The notes beneath the pieces are model-generated. The model had not been told where the DNA came from, did not search any database, and saw only the letters and a program-made list of their open reading frames with translations. From contig JARBAV010000133.1 in NCBI GenBank assembly GCA_029237515.1, forward strand, positions 1-5,546: a DNA stretch of 5,546 nucleotides, given 5' to 3'. This document shows positions 1 to 5,406 of the stretch, one piece after another. The position numbers and the translations under genes are program-made. The stretch comes from Nitrososphaerales archaeon (GTDB lineage Archaea; Thermoproteota; Nitrososphaeria; Nitrososphaerales; Nitrososphaeraceae). Within the stretch, counting starts at the first letter, position 1. Each line of letters opens with the position of its first letter.

Positions 1-72
1 TAAAAAACTATGCTCAGCGAAAATACACGTATTGATGAATTGATTTGGTGTGAATTCGATTCAGAAATCAGC

Positions 73-117
73 AAAAAATAGAAACTTCTAGAAAATAGAA
101 CGATATTGAGTAAAAAA
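73..117 (-). terminator. Oligo-T termination region of the wHTH regulator gene
   Basis: On the minus strand, about 80 and 120 bases past the regulator's stop, there are two T6 runs (plus-strand A6 at 112..117 and 73..78). Archaeal RNA polymerase can terminate at oligo-T tracts without a hairpin, so these are reasonable exit signals. A short palindrome, TTCTAGAA (86..93), lies between them but is too small to be a convincing stem. In AT-rich DNA such runs also occur by chance. Confidence 0.35.
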
Positions 118-196
118 TACATATTCAGATGGCTTCTTCAGAAATGTTGAATTAGTACACTTCTGGCTTCAAGTCGTCTACGGTAGGCATGGCAGT

Positions 197-1501
197 TTAG
201 TACATTTCGCCATTATTATTGCCCGAACGCGTTGATGCGGATGATTTAGTCCTATTTGAGTTGAATGCATGTGATTCGGCTGTTTGAATTATCTGAGGTA
301 TTTCAGCTTTCTCTGATAATATCTTGAAGTATTTGATAAATTGTTGAGCTAAGTACGCATCATCGTAACATGCTAATGCAGTTGTGAATTGCTGCGGATT
401 CGAATGATTAACAGTCTCATAGACTACTTGAAGCTCATCAACTACTATAAAACTCACAGGAAGGTCTGCGAGTCTAAGAAGCTCAAATTTGCCTGACGGA
501 GAATGAATCATTTTATCGATCATTTTAAATGTATCTCGATTGGGTGACTTTCTAACTATTGCGTTAATCCTTTTTTCTAAACTGATTTGTTCAGGGGTAC
601 CATCGATGATATGCATTGCAATACCTTTCGAAAATGTCTCAAATAACTTGCTAGACACGTGGGAATCATGATATCGAGATGCGAAATAAACATTCTTTTG
701 TGCATTATCGAGAACACGCATCACCTCAATGATGAGGCGATTAAAGTCCTTTATAACAGAAAAGCTCGACAAATATGTCGAATTCAACATTCTGTTAAGA
801 CTATCATTGGATTGCACCAATTGATTGATTATTGCATCCTTCTGAACAGGTGGAAAATTTGGGTTCGTTTTTAAGATGTCTATTGCTTTCAGCTCCCAAT
901 AATTAGAGAGGGCTTGCTCCATTGTTTCAATATGCCCATTATAAATTATAGAGCCTAATGAAGTCGTTCTATACATTGACTTACTTCTTCCTGTTCCTCC
1001 CACGTCCCTCTTTTCTATCAAACCAAGGTCACAAAGACGCCTTAATCTGGTATAAAACTGTCTCTTACTCAAGTTTCCAACAAAATTCGCAGAATTAGTT
1101 TTAAGACCTGTATATGCTGCCTTTAAGAGATTAACTGATCCTCTGTCAGACAATAGAGAAAACAATTCAAATGAATCAGGCACTGTCCCTAACCTTACTT
1201 TGGCTCCCCCTGATAAAGCCTTCTCAGTCTCGCTTAATTCTCTTTTTTGTCTTCCTTGTTTTCTTGCTCCTGGAAATAAATTAGTCCTGATGTCATTAAC
1301 TCTCTCATCTGAGCCGCTAGGAAGTTCCTTATTTTTGTCTAGATCCATTTTTCTCCCATCTCTATTGCTAGACCGTGTTAGCCAGTCATCTTTATGTCTC
1401 TCGCAATATATATTAATTCCCCTTTTTGGGTGATTTGTAGAGACAAAATACGGATGAATGTAAGAAATGAAAGTCGGAATATTATTAGAGCGCAAATTCA
1501 T
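197..1501 (-). CDS. Winged-helix transcriptional regulator with C-terminal PLD-like/TrmB-like sensor domain
   Basis: This is a predicted cytoplasmic DNA-binding regulator of 434 residues. Residues ~107-195 form a winged helix-turn-helix: a helical start (DSFELFSLL), a recognition-helix segment around NLSKRQFYTRLRRLCDLGLI (143-162), then a glycine-rich wing (GGTGRSKSMYRTT, 168-180). Residues ~245-395 look like the PLD-like fold that often follows a wHTH in Nitrososphaeria regulators (NVYFASRYHDSHV at 270-282, SFIVVDE at 350-356, ending QQFIKYFKIL). No HKD catalytic motif is present, so this part is probably a ligand- or partner-sensing module. The last ~25 residues are a Ser/Asn-rich, probably disordered tail. 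Start: ATG at 1501 has GGAG three bases upstream and a TATA-like element further up. ATG at 1348 (Met52) also has a GGGAG and would remove 51 residues that match no domain I know. The gene is divergent from the HtrA gene, so local control is plausible but unproven. The ligand and regulon are unknown. Confidence 0.8.
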   Translation of the reverse strand: MNLRSNNIPTFISYIHPYFVSTNHPKRGINIYCERHKDDWLTRSSNRDGRKMDLDKNKELPSGSDERVNDIRTNLFPGARKQGRQKRELSETEKALSGGAKVRLGTVPDSFELFSLLSDRGSVNLLKAAYTGLKTNSANFVGNLSKRQFYTRLRRLCDLGLIEKRDVGGTGRSKSMYRTTSLGSIIYNGHIETMEQALSNYWELKAIDILKTNPNFPPVQKDAIINQLVQSNDSLNRMLNSTYLSSFSVIKDFNRLIIEVMRVLDNAQKNVYFASRYHDSHVSSKLFETFSKGIAMHIIDGTPEQISLEKRINAIVRKSPNRDTFKMIDKMIHSPSGKFELLRLADLPVSFIVVDELQVVYETVNHSNPQQFTTALACYDDAYLAQQFIKYFKILSEKAEIPQIIQTAESHAFNSNRTKSSASTRSGNNNGEMY

Positions 1502-1545
1502 ACACTCCGAATCGATGGTTAAGCGTTAATATGGACGTTTAGGGG

Positions 1546-1553
1546 TTATAATA
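1546..1553 (-). promoter_or_regulatory. Candidate TATA box for the wHTH regulator
   Basis: On the minus strand this reads TATTATAA. A start about 25 bases downstream (near 1522) would give a ~20-base leader containing CGGAG just before the ATG at 1501, which fits the longer start. No clear BRE is visible upstream of it. An alternative TATA-like stretch (ATATATA, near 1405..1413) would suit the shorter start at 1348. The call rests on pattern and spacing only. Confidence 0.35.
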
Positions 1554-1626
1554 CAGGTTTGAGATATTGCACATCCGTTTGTCTTCCGCGCTTGAAGTGG
1601 CATAGTCCCATAGACATAATACATCA

Positions 1627-1644
1627 GCTACCTTAGAAGGTGGC
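1627..1644. repeat. Imperfect 18-base palindrome, possible operator
   Basis: The sequence is GCTACCTTAGAAGGTGGC. The arms GCTACCTT and AAGGTGGC are reverse complements except at one position, around a 2-base centre; the inner ACCTT-AG-AAGGT is perfect. It lies between the divergent promoters and has the size and symmetry expected of a site for a dimeric winged-helix protein. No other copy was noticed in the window. Its role as an operator is inference. Confidence 0.4.
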
Positions 1645-1788
1645 GGAACGTCTTTTACGGAATTTGGTTCTCACTCATTGATTGTTGGAATACTCAAACT
1701 CTTGTAAAAACTTCTTTAGAATGAGACGTATGCAAGGGGTTCATACATGAAATGCCAAAACACACAATAGTCATATCCTTTATTCAAT

Positions 1789-1794
1789 GAGGAG
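1789..1794 (+). promoter_or_regulatory. Strong Shine-Dalgarno of htrA
   Basis: GAGGAG ends 8 bases before the ATG at 1803. It fixes that start over the internal Met16 and shows that the transcript is leadered rather than leaderless. Confidence 0.7.
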
Positions 1795-1802
1795 ATAAAA
1801 AA

Positions 1803-3104
1803 ATGCGAAATTACGATAAAAATGAAAGTAATAGAGAAACTGGCAAAATGACTTTTGATGAAATCGGTAGGGAATTTACCAGGCAAAAGTCAACTATTTT
1901 CTTGTTTGTAACTTCACTGTCGTTAGCCTTTTTATCACTTCATCTATCTCCAGAAGTGATTGATTCTATCGCCCATGCCCAACTACATCAACCTCAACAA
2001 GGGATAATTAATAATAATGATTCGGATTTTGGACAGACAAACGCTTCTTCACCGATGACCTCAATCTCGAGACCTAACAGCAGTTTCTATAATGACGTAT
2101 TCAAACAGACTCAAGGATCCGTAGTACAAATAAGTAGAACGGTCCCTCAAACAGGCATCGCTGTAGACCCTTCACAGGAGAATAGAACAGGATTGGGATC
2201 CGGTTTTGTGTTCGATCAAGAAGGACACATTATTACTAATAATCATGTAGTTGCGGGTGCCAAAGTGGTAGATGTGACATTTACTAACGGAGATAGATCT
2301 AGGGCCAACGTCACAGCAGCAGATCCGTATGTAGACTTGGCAGTTCTTAAAATTATACAAACAGAGAATAATACCTCGGAACAAGAACAACACCTGGATG
2401 CGCTCCAACTTGCCAACTCGTCAGCTTTACAAGTTGGTGACCCAGTGATCGCTATCGGAAATCCTTATGGACTTGCAGGAACCATGACAACAGGCATTGT
2501 GAGTCAAGTAGGCCGATTAGTCCCGGCCCCTGGTATTGGCTTCTCGATTCCTGATGTTATACAAACTGATGCTGCTGTGAACCCAGGCAACTCAGGCGGA
2601 CCGCTCTTGGACACACAGGGAAGGGTAGTAGGAGTTACTTTTGGGGGCTTTCCGGGAGGGGTGAATTTCGCGATACCATCCAACCTAGTACAAAAAATAG
2701 CTCCAGCTCTGATCGCTGAAGGAAACTATACTCATCCATATCTAGGATTTACTGGAACCACCCTTACTTCGGATTTGGCTGCTAGTATTGCAAATATAAC
2801 CCAGAACCTGAAGGGAGTATCTGTAAATACGATAGTACAGGCGGGGCCTGCAGACAAGGCCGGGTTGAATGGAACTACAATCGATCAATATGGTAAAAAG
2901 CACGGAGGAGATGTAATTGTAGCAGTTGATGGAGACAAGATAAGAGAGTTTGAACAGTTAGTATCATATTTAGAAGGGAATAAATCTCCTGGCGATAATG
3001 TGGTTCTAAGTGTGTTCAGGAATGGAAGTGTGATAGATTTGGATGCCGTACTTGAAAAAAGGCCCACAAGCGCACCTCAATATAATAATACAGAGCAATC
3101 ATAA
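1803..3104 (+). CDS. htrA: Exported HtrA/DegQ-type serine protease with one PDZ domain
   Basis: This is an S1C (trypsin-fold) HtrA-family protease of 433 residues, expected to degrade or refold damaged proteins outside the membrane. The N-terminus has a basic stretch (TRQKS) then a hydrophobic segment (~31-48). A plausible signal-peptidase site AHA|Q lies at 57-60; if uncleaved, the segment would be a membrane anchor. A low-complexity Asn/Ser/Gln linker (60-95) follows. The protease domain (~96-305) shows the full triad: His148 in TNNHVV, Asp178 in DPYVDLAVL, and Ser264 in NPGNSGGPL. IAIGNPYGL and IQTDAAVNPGNSGG are classic HtrA motifs. A single C-terminal PDZ domain spans ~312-418, with HPYLGF at its start and GGDVIVAVDG inside. 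Family members commonly have one or two PDZ domains, so the length is normal. There are 14 N-x-S/T sequons after the signal region, consistent with a glycosylated surface protein. GAGGAG upstream supports the start. The gene is followed by a hairpin/T7 terminator, so it is probably monocistronic; the divergent wHTH gene is a candidate regulator. Confidence 0.93.
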   Translation: MRNYDKNESNRETGKMTFDEIGREFTRQKSTIFLFVTSLSLAFLSLHLSPEVIDSIAHAQLHQPQQGIINNNDSDFGQTNASSPMTSISRPNSSFYNDVFKQTQGSVVQISRTVPQTGIAVDPSQENRTGLGSGFVFDQEGHIITNNHVVAGAKVVDVTFTNGDRSRANVTAADPYVDLAVLKIIQTENNTSEQEQHLDALQLANSSALQVGDPVIAIGNPYGLAGTMTTGIVSQVGRLVPAPGIGFSIPDVIQTDAAVNPGNSGGPLLDTQGRVVGVTFGGFPGGVNFAIPSNLVQKIAPALIAEGNYTHPYLGFTGTTLTSDLAASIANITQNLKGVSVNTIVQAGPADKAGLNGTTIDQYGKKHGGDVIVAVDGDKIREFEQLVSYLEGNKSPGDNVVLSVFRNGSVIDLDAVLEKRPTSAPQYNNTEQS

Positions 3105-3136
3105 CAGCGTTGACAACAACTAATTATACGATGTAA

Positions 3137-3176
3137 GTTAGGAAGGTTCCCTCAACCTCTCTTACTATCTTTTTTT
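3137..3176 (+). terminator. Hairpin plus T7 terminator of htrA
   Basis: The arms 3137..3148 and 3154..3165 pair at 10 of 12 positions (one G-U, two mismatches) around a 5-base loop. The core is AGGTT/AACCT and the outer pairs include GGA/TCT-type contacts. A T7 run at 3170..3176 follows within a few bases. The structure sits about 30 bases past the htrA stop and is oriented to end that transcript. Confidence 0.6.
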
Positions 3177-3189
3177 GCTCGCTCCAATC

Positions 3190-3306
3190 GTGAATGAATT
3201 CCAAAGGGTATTGTATCGGTACGATTTTACTGCAGTGAGAAACGAAATCAAATTAGATACTATATTAGAGGAGCGTATGGATATCAAGAAATGGATCTTA
3301 TTTTGA
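3190..3306 (+). other. Doubtful 38-codon open frame (GTG start), possible micro-ORF or gene remnant
   Basis: From GTG at 3190 the frame reads a 38-residue, mixed-charge, soluble-looking peptide (begins VNEFQRVLYRYDF, ends DIKKWILF). The composition is protein-like and the frame is open back to 3142, which includes the htrA terminator. There is no Shine-Dalgarno before the GTG. An internal ATG at 3277 does have GAGGAG three bases upstream but would encode only 9 residues. It matches no family I recognise. It could be a decayed gene end, a small protein, or chance. Confidence 0.2.
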
Positions 3307-3487
3307 AATACTGCATTAGCTACTGACACTAACATTTTTAATTTGCTGATTGTACTTCATCTACTATATTCTGTGTGATATGGATTCTATTCTTTGTGTA
3401 GTGTGAGGGCTAGATCTATGCTAGGATACATTGATTTGTAACTAAAAACGCACTAGAATATGATTTTGATGCTCAAATACTCCTAAA

Positions 3488-3534
3488 TTTCTAAAAATGA
3501 AATGATATCTTTCTAAGCATAAAATGGAAATATC
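3488..3534. repeat. Tandem imperfect direct repeat, two units of 22 and 25 bases
   Basis: Unit 1 (3488..3509) and unit 2 (3510..3534) abut directly. Both begin TTTCTAA and end ATATC. They match at about 19 of 22 aligned positions, unit 2 carrying a 3-base insertion. The second unit contains the ATG of a 33-codon open frame (3524). This looks like a small local duplication in AT-rich spacer DNA. Confidence 0.45.
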
Positions 3535-3625
3535 ACCAGCTAATTCAACCGATGGTCTAACCCACAAGATATGGTTTAAGAATTCAACTAAGAATCAATG
3601 GGCTGTAACTGACTTCAATCATTAG
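3524..3625 (+). other. Doubtful 33-codon open frame upstream of the pspAB-like gene
   Basis: ATG at 3524 opens a 33-residue frame (begins MEISPANSTDGLTHK, ends TDFNH) stopping at TAG 3623..3625. It has no Shine-Dalgarno; the AT-rich repeat unit 25-35 bases upstream could act as a TATA for a leaderless transcript. The composition is polar, with two Asn-x-Ser/Thr sequons and no signal peptide. It matches no family I know. Chance is the leading explanation. Confidence 0.2.
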
Positions 3626-3660
3626 TATATTAATGCATATTTAATATGATTAGTATGAGG
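3624..3660 (+). promoter_or_regulatory. Candidate promoter and Shine-Dalgarno of the pspAB-like gene
   Basis: AGTATATTAA (3624..3633) is a fair archaeal TATA box. A start ~25 bases on would leave a leader of about 20 bases containing GAGG (3657..3660), which is 10 bases before the ATG at 3671. A second AT-rich element (CATATTTAATATG, 3636..3648) would instead predict a leaderless transcript starting at about the ATG. The octamer ATTAGTAT occurs at 3621..3628 and again at 3649..3656. Confidence 0.4.
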
Positions 3661-3670
3661 ATGACAATAA

Positions 3671-4276
3671 ATGACATTTTTCAAAAGATTCATAGATAGT
3701 ATTGGTGGTGATAGTCCAAAAGCTAATTCTGATTCAGACGCAATATTTGTATTATCTTCAGCATATATCAGCCTAGAAACGAGGCTCAATTTGATATATA
3801 CCGGAAGATCTGGTATATGTATCAAGAAAACTGCTGTTAATATTAGCTTCGATGAGCTCAAACTATCCATTGAAAATTTCTTGGAAGCAAGTAAAAAAAC
3901 TGACTTAAAGCTGTCATATGACGTTAGTATTGACGAGTATTATGACCTCCTCTGGTTAGTGATTGATGTGAGGTCAATAGAAGACGGTGTAGCATGCGTA
4001 ACTGTAGTGAGTGAGACTTTGGAGCAAGAAGGAGATATGATCCTATTAAAGTCTGCTGTTTTCGAATTTGGAAAAAAAGGAAGCAAACACCAGCCCTATT
4101 ATTTGATCTACGATTATGAGCTTGACAAATTCCATCCTTTCGTTCCTATCATAGGCCGACAAAAGGCGAGAAATAGTCGCGAAGAGAGGAACATGATGCG
4201 AGCTGTTTCAAATGATAAATTGCCACTTGAGGAGGACGAATCTAGATGGGATCCAATTTGGCAACTTCCATTCTAG
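3671..4276 (+). CDS. pspAB: PspA-associated protein PspAB-like
   Basis: This 201-residue soluble protein has no signal peptide or membrane segment. Its overall pattern matches the PspAB family (about 190-200 residues) of actinobacteria and archaea, which is linked to the phage-shock (PspA) membrane-stress response and often encoded beside the HtpX protease. Features I match: an N-terminus MTFFKRF; SSAYISLETRLNL (29-41) then a Gly-containing GRSGICIK turn (45-52); a W-containing strand LLWLVIDV (93-100) followed by an Asp/Glu segment; a YYLIYDYELDKFHPFVP stretch (143-159); a basic Arg-rich stretch (163-175) and an ending with ESRWDPIWQLPF (190-201), resembling the SRW-P-W signature of the family. 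The biochemical function is unknown for the whole family. No pspA, pspAA or htpX lies in this window, but an HtrA protease is the preceding same-strand gene, across a 566-base gap with a terminator, so they are not one operon. The family call is from memory of motifs, not a search. Confidence 0.7.
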   Translation: MTFFKRFIDSIGGDSPKANSDSDAIFVLSSAYISLETRLNLIYTGRSGICIKKTAVNISFDELKLSIENFLEASKKTDLKLSYDVSIDEYYDLLWLVIDVRSIEDGVACVTVVSETLEQEGDMILLKSAVFEFGKKGSKHQPYYLIYDYELDKFHPFVPIIGRQKARNSREERNMMRAVSNDKLPLEEDESRWDPIWQLPF

Positions 4277-4737
4277 ATTCCAGTTGGCTACACTAGGTGT
4301 AAATGAAGTGAAGCGTCTTGATAAAACTTCAAAATGCAGCATTGGAATCCGAAATAACGATTAAGCTCTGCATAAACTACGAATTTATTGAAGCTATTCC
4401 AAAGATCTCAAGTCTAATTTACTCGCATTCCAACTTCAACGATCGGTTATACTCTAGTCGGTAACAGAACGTTATTGGAATCTCCTGACGAAGATGATAT
4501 AGCAATGCATTCTCGTTCTGTTGCCTCAACTTGAAGGTAAATCAGGTATACTGGTTGCATGATACTAACCGTTAATTGGTAGATTGCACAGTTGATTAAG
4601 AGTTGGTACCGTTCCTACGAAGAGAATACTATGTCTCTTCAGATTAGTTGGACGATTTGAAAGCTAATAGGACAGATTAGCCATCATATCAAAGGGCAAA
4701 AAATTGAATCCATACATCGAATTCTCAATATAGGATT
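4277..4737. other. Convergent spacer between the pspAB-like gene and the hydrolase
   Basis: This is 461 bases with no gene I can support. A small inverted repeat TACAC-TAG-GTGTA (4289..4301) lies 12 bases past the pspAB stop. Two short frames look protein-like: plus strand 4318..4464 (TTG start, 48 codons, with the segment ESEITIKLCINYEFIEAIPK) and minus strand 4447..4560 (ATG start, 37 codons, beginning MQPVYLIYLQVEATE). Neither has a Shine-Dalgarno or known match. They may be remnants of a decayed gene or chance. A perfect hairpin sits at 4619..4640 and the hydrolase terminator at the right edge. Confidence 0.45.
4619..4640. repeat. Perfect 7-base inverted repeat with 8-base loop
   Basis: GAAGAGA (4619..4625) and TCTCTTC (4634..4640) are exact reverse complements around ATACTATG. 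No T-tract follows on either side, so it is not a classical terminator. It could be a transcript-end structure between the convergent genes or a chance palindrome. Confidence 0.4.
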
Positions 4738-4740
4738 TCA
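4698..4740 (-). terminator. Hairpin plus T6 terminator of the hydrolase operon
   Basis: On the minus strand TGAAATCC (plus 4740..4733) pairs with GGATTCA (4711..4705) over 7 base pairs with one bulged A, then a T6 run follows (plus A6 at 4698..4703). The upstream arm starts at the hydrolase stop codon itself. The loop is long (21 bases), so the T-tract may do most of the work. Confidence 0.45.
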
Positions 4741-5385
4741 TGCAGTGAAAGATGCTGATAGCCATTCTCTGGCCTCACTTACATCACTTTGGGTTAGTTG
4801 ATGTCCGCTATTTTGCCATTTCAATGAAACATTTGATCCGGTTTTCCTTAGTAAATTAAGTAGATCTTTTGTTCCGCGGCTTGGTATGATGGGATCGTGT
4901 AGACCAGCAGACATGAATATTTGCTTACCTGATAGGTTGGGAACTGATTGGGGTTCAAATGGAACCATAGCTCTAAACAGAACAGCCCCGGCAAGTGCCT
5001 CGGGTCTAAGCAATAACATACTCGCAGCAATGTTAGCACCGTTTGAATACCCTACTGCGATAGTCTGTTCTGGATCAAACTTGTAGACCTTTGATGCATT
5101 CTGCAAGAAATCCGCTAGTTCGTAAGTACGAAATTTCAAATCTTCTATATCAAAGACTCCTTCTGATAATCTACGGAAAAATCTTGGCATACCATTCTCG
5201 AGTATCTTGCCACGAGGACTTAGAATCGAGGCTCCTGCAGTATCAATCATCCGGGCTATCGGGATTAGATCATTCTCATCCCCTCCAGTTCCATGCAATA
5301 ATAGTAGAGTCATCGATCTACCTTGTGTGTGATGCACCGATGGAATAAATCGATGAATAAATCCTAGTTGGTCTTTTTCTTTCAT
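4738..5385 (-). CDS. mhqD: MhqD-type alpha/beta hydrolase (phospholipase/carboxylesterase family)
   Basis: This 215-residue cytoplasmic serine hydrolase is of normal length for the phospholipase/carboxylesterase family. The oxyanion region is LLLHGTGGDENDL (28-40). A family stretch, ENGMPRFFRRLSEGVFD (63-79), is diagnostic of the MhqD/YcnI-like subgroup. The nucleophile is Ser114 in GYSNGANIA, the acid Asp164 in GLHDPIIP, and the base His195 in SGHQLT, so the triad is complete. In Bacillus, MhqD is induced by hydroquinones and quinones together with a ring-cleaving dioxygenase and is thought to handle ring-cleavage or conjugate products; its true substrate is not settled. Here the upstream same-strand gene is such a dioxygenase, ending 21 bases before this ATG, which points to one operon. 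The leader carries only a weak GGATAGGATAG before the ATG, suggesting coupling to the upstream gene. Transfer from bacteria is plausible given the close resemblance to bacterial sequences, but untested. Confidence 0.88.
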   Translation of the reverse strand: MKEKDQLGFIHRFIPSVHHTQGRSMTLLLLHGTGGDENDLIPIARMIDTAGASILSPRGKILENGMPRFFRRLSEGVFDIEDLKFRTYELADFLQNASKVYKFDPEQTIAVGYSNGANIAASMLLLRPEALAGAVLFRAMVPFEPQSVPNLSGKQIFMSAGLHDPIIPSRGTKDLLNLLRKTGSNVSLKWQNSGHQLTQSDVSEAREWLSASFTA

Positions 5386-5406
5386 CTATCCTATCCAATG
5401 ATTCCG

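Larger units (their letters stand above)
1502..1802. other. Divergent intergenic region between the wHTH regulator and htrA
   Basis: This 301-base stretch has no credible ORF and separates two divergent genes, so it must carry both promoters. It holds a TATA candidate for the minus-strand gene (1546..1553), an imperfect palindrome (1627..1644) and the htrA ribosome-binding site (1789..1794). No strong TATA box stands out for htrA. Weak candidates are TTTAGAAT near 1713..1720 and TTCATACATG near 1740..1749; the latter would give a leader of about 30 bases. Confidence 0.6.
3177..3670. other. Long AT-rich spacer between htrA and the pspAB-like gene
   Basis: About 490 bases with no gene I can support. 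It contains two short open frames described separately (3190..3306 and 3524..3625), a tandem imperfect repeat (3488..3534) and the upstream signals of the next gene. Stop codons are frequent in all frames between about 3310 and 3500. No RNA gene fold (tRNA cloverleaf, C/D or H/ACA box layout) was recognised by eye, although a small non-coding RNA cannot be excluded. Confidence 0.5.

Noticed and set aside
10..81. Plus-strand 23-codon open frame starting MLSENTRIDEL
   Set aside because: Only 9 bases precede it in the window, no ribosome site or promoter is visible, and it is too short to support without a homologue.
659..874. 71-codon plus-strand frame antisense to the regulator
   Set aside because: It lies wholly inside the well-supported wHTH gene, and its translation is Ile/Leu/Cys-rich without domain features.
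1200..1433. 77-codon plus-strand frame rich in Ser, Leu and Pro
   Set aside because: It is a shadow of the regulator's N-terminal coding region; the hydrophobic appearance reflects the complement of Lys/Arg/Glu codons.
3796..3818. Inverted repeat ATATACC/GGTATAT inside the pspAB-like gene
   Set aside because: It is within conserved coding sequence (YTGRSGI region) and explained by AT-rich codons; no reason to assign a separate role.
3622..3870. 82-codon minus-strand frame over the start of the pspAB-like gene
   Set aside because: It is antisense to a gene with a family match and promoter signals, and has no credible start signals of its own.
5091..5348. 85-codon plus-strand frame opposite the hydrolase
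   Set aside because: The opposite strand encodes the conserved HGTGG and NGMPRFFRRL motifs in full, so this frame is a shadow.
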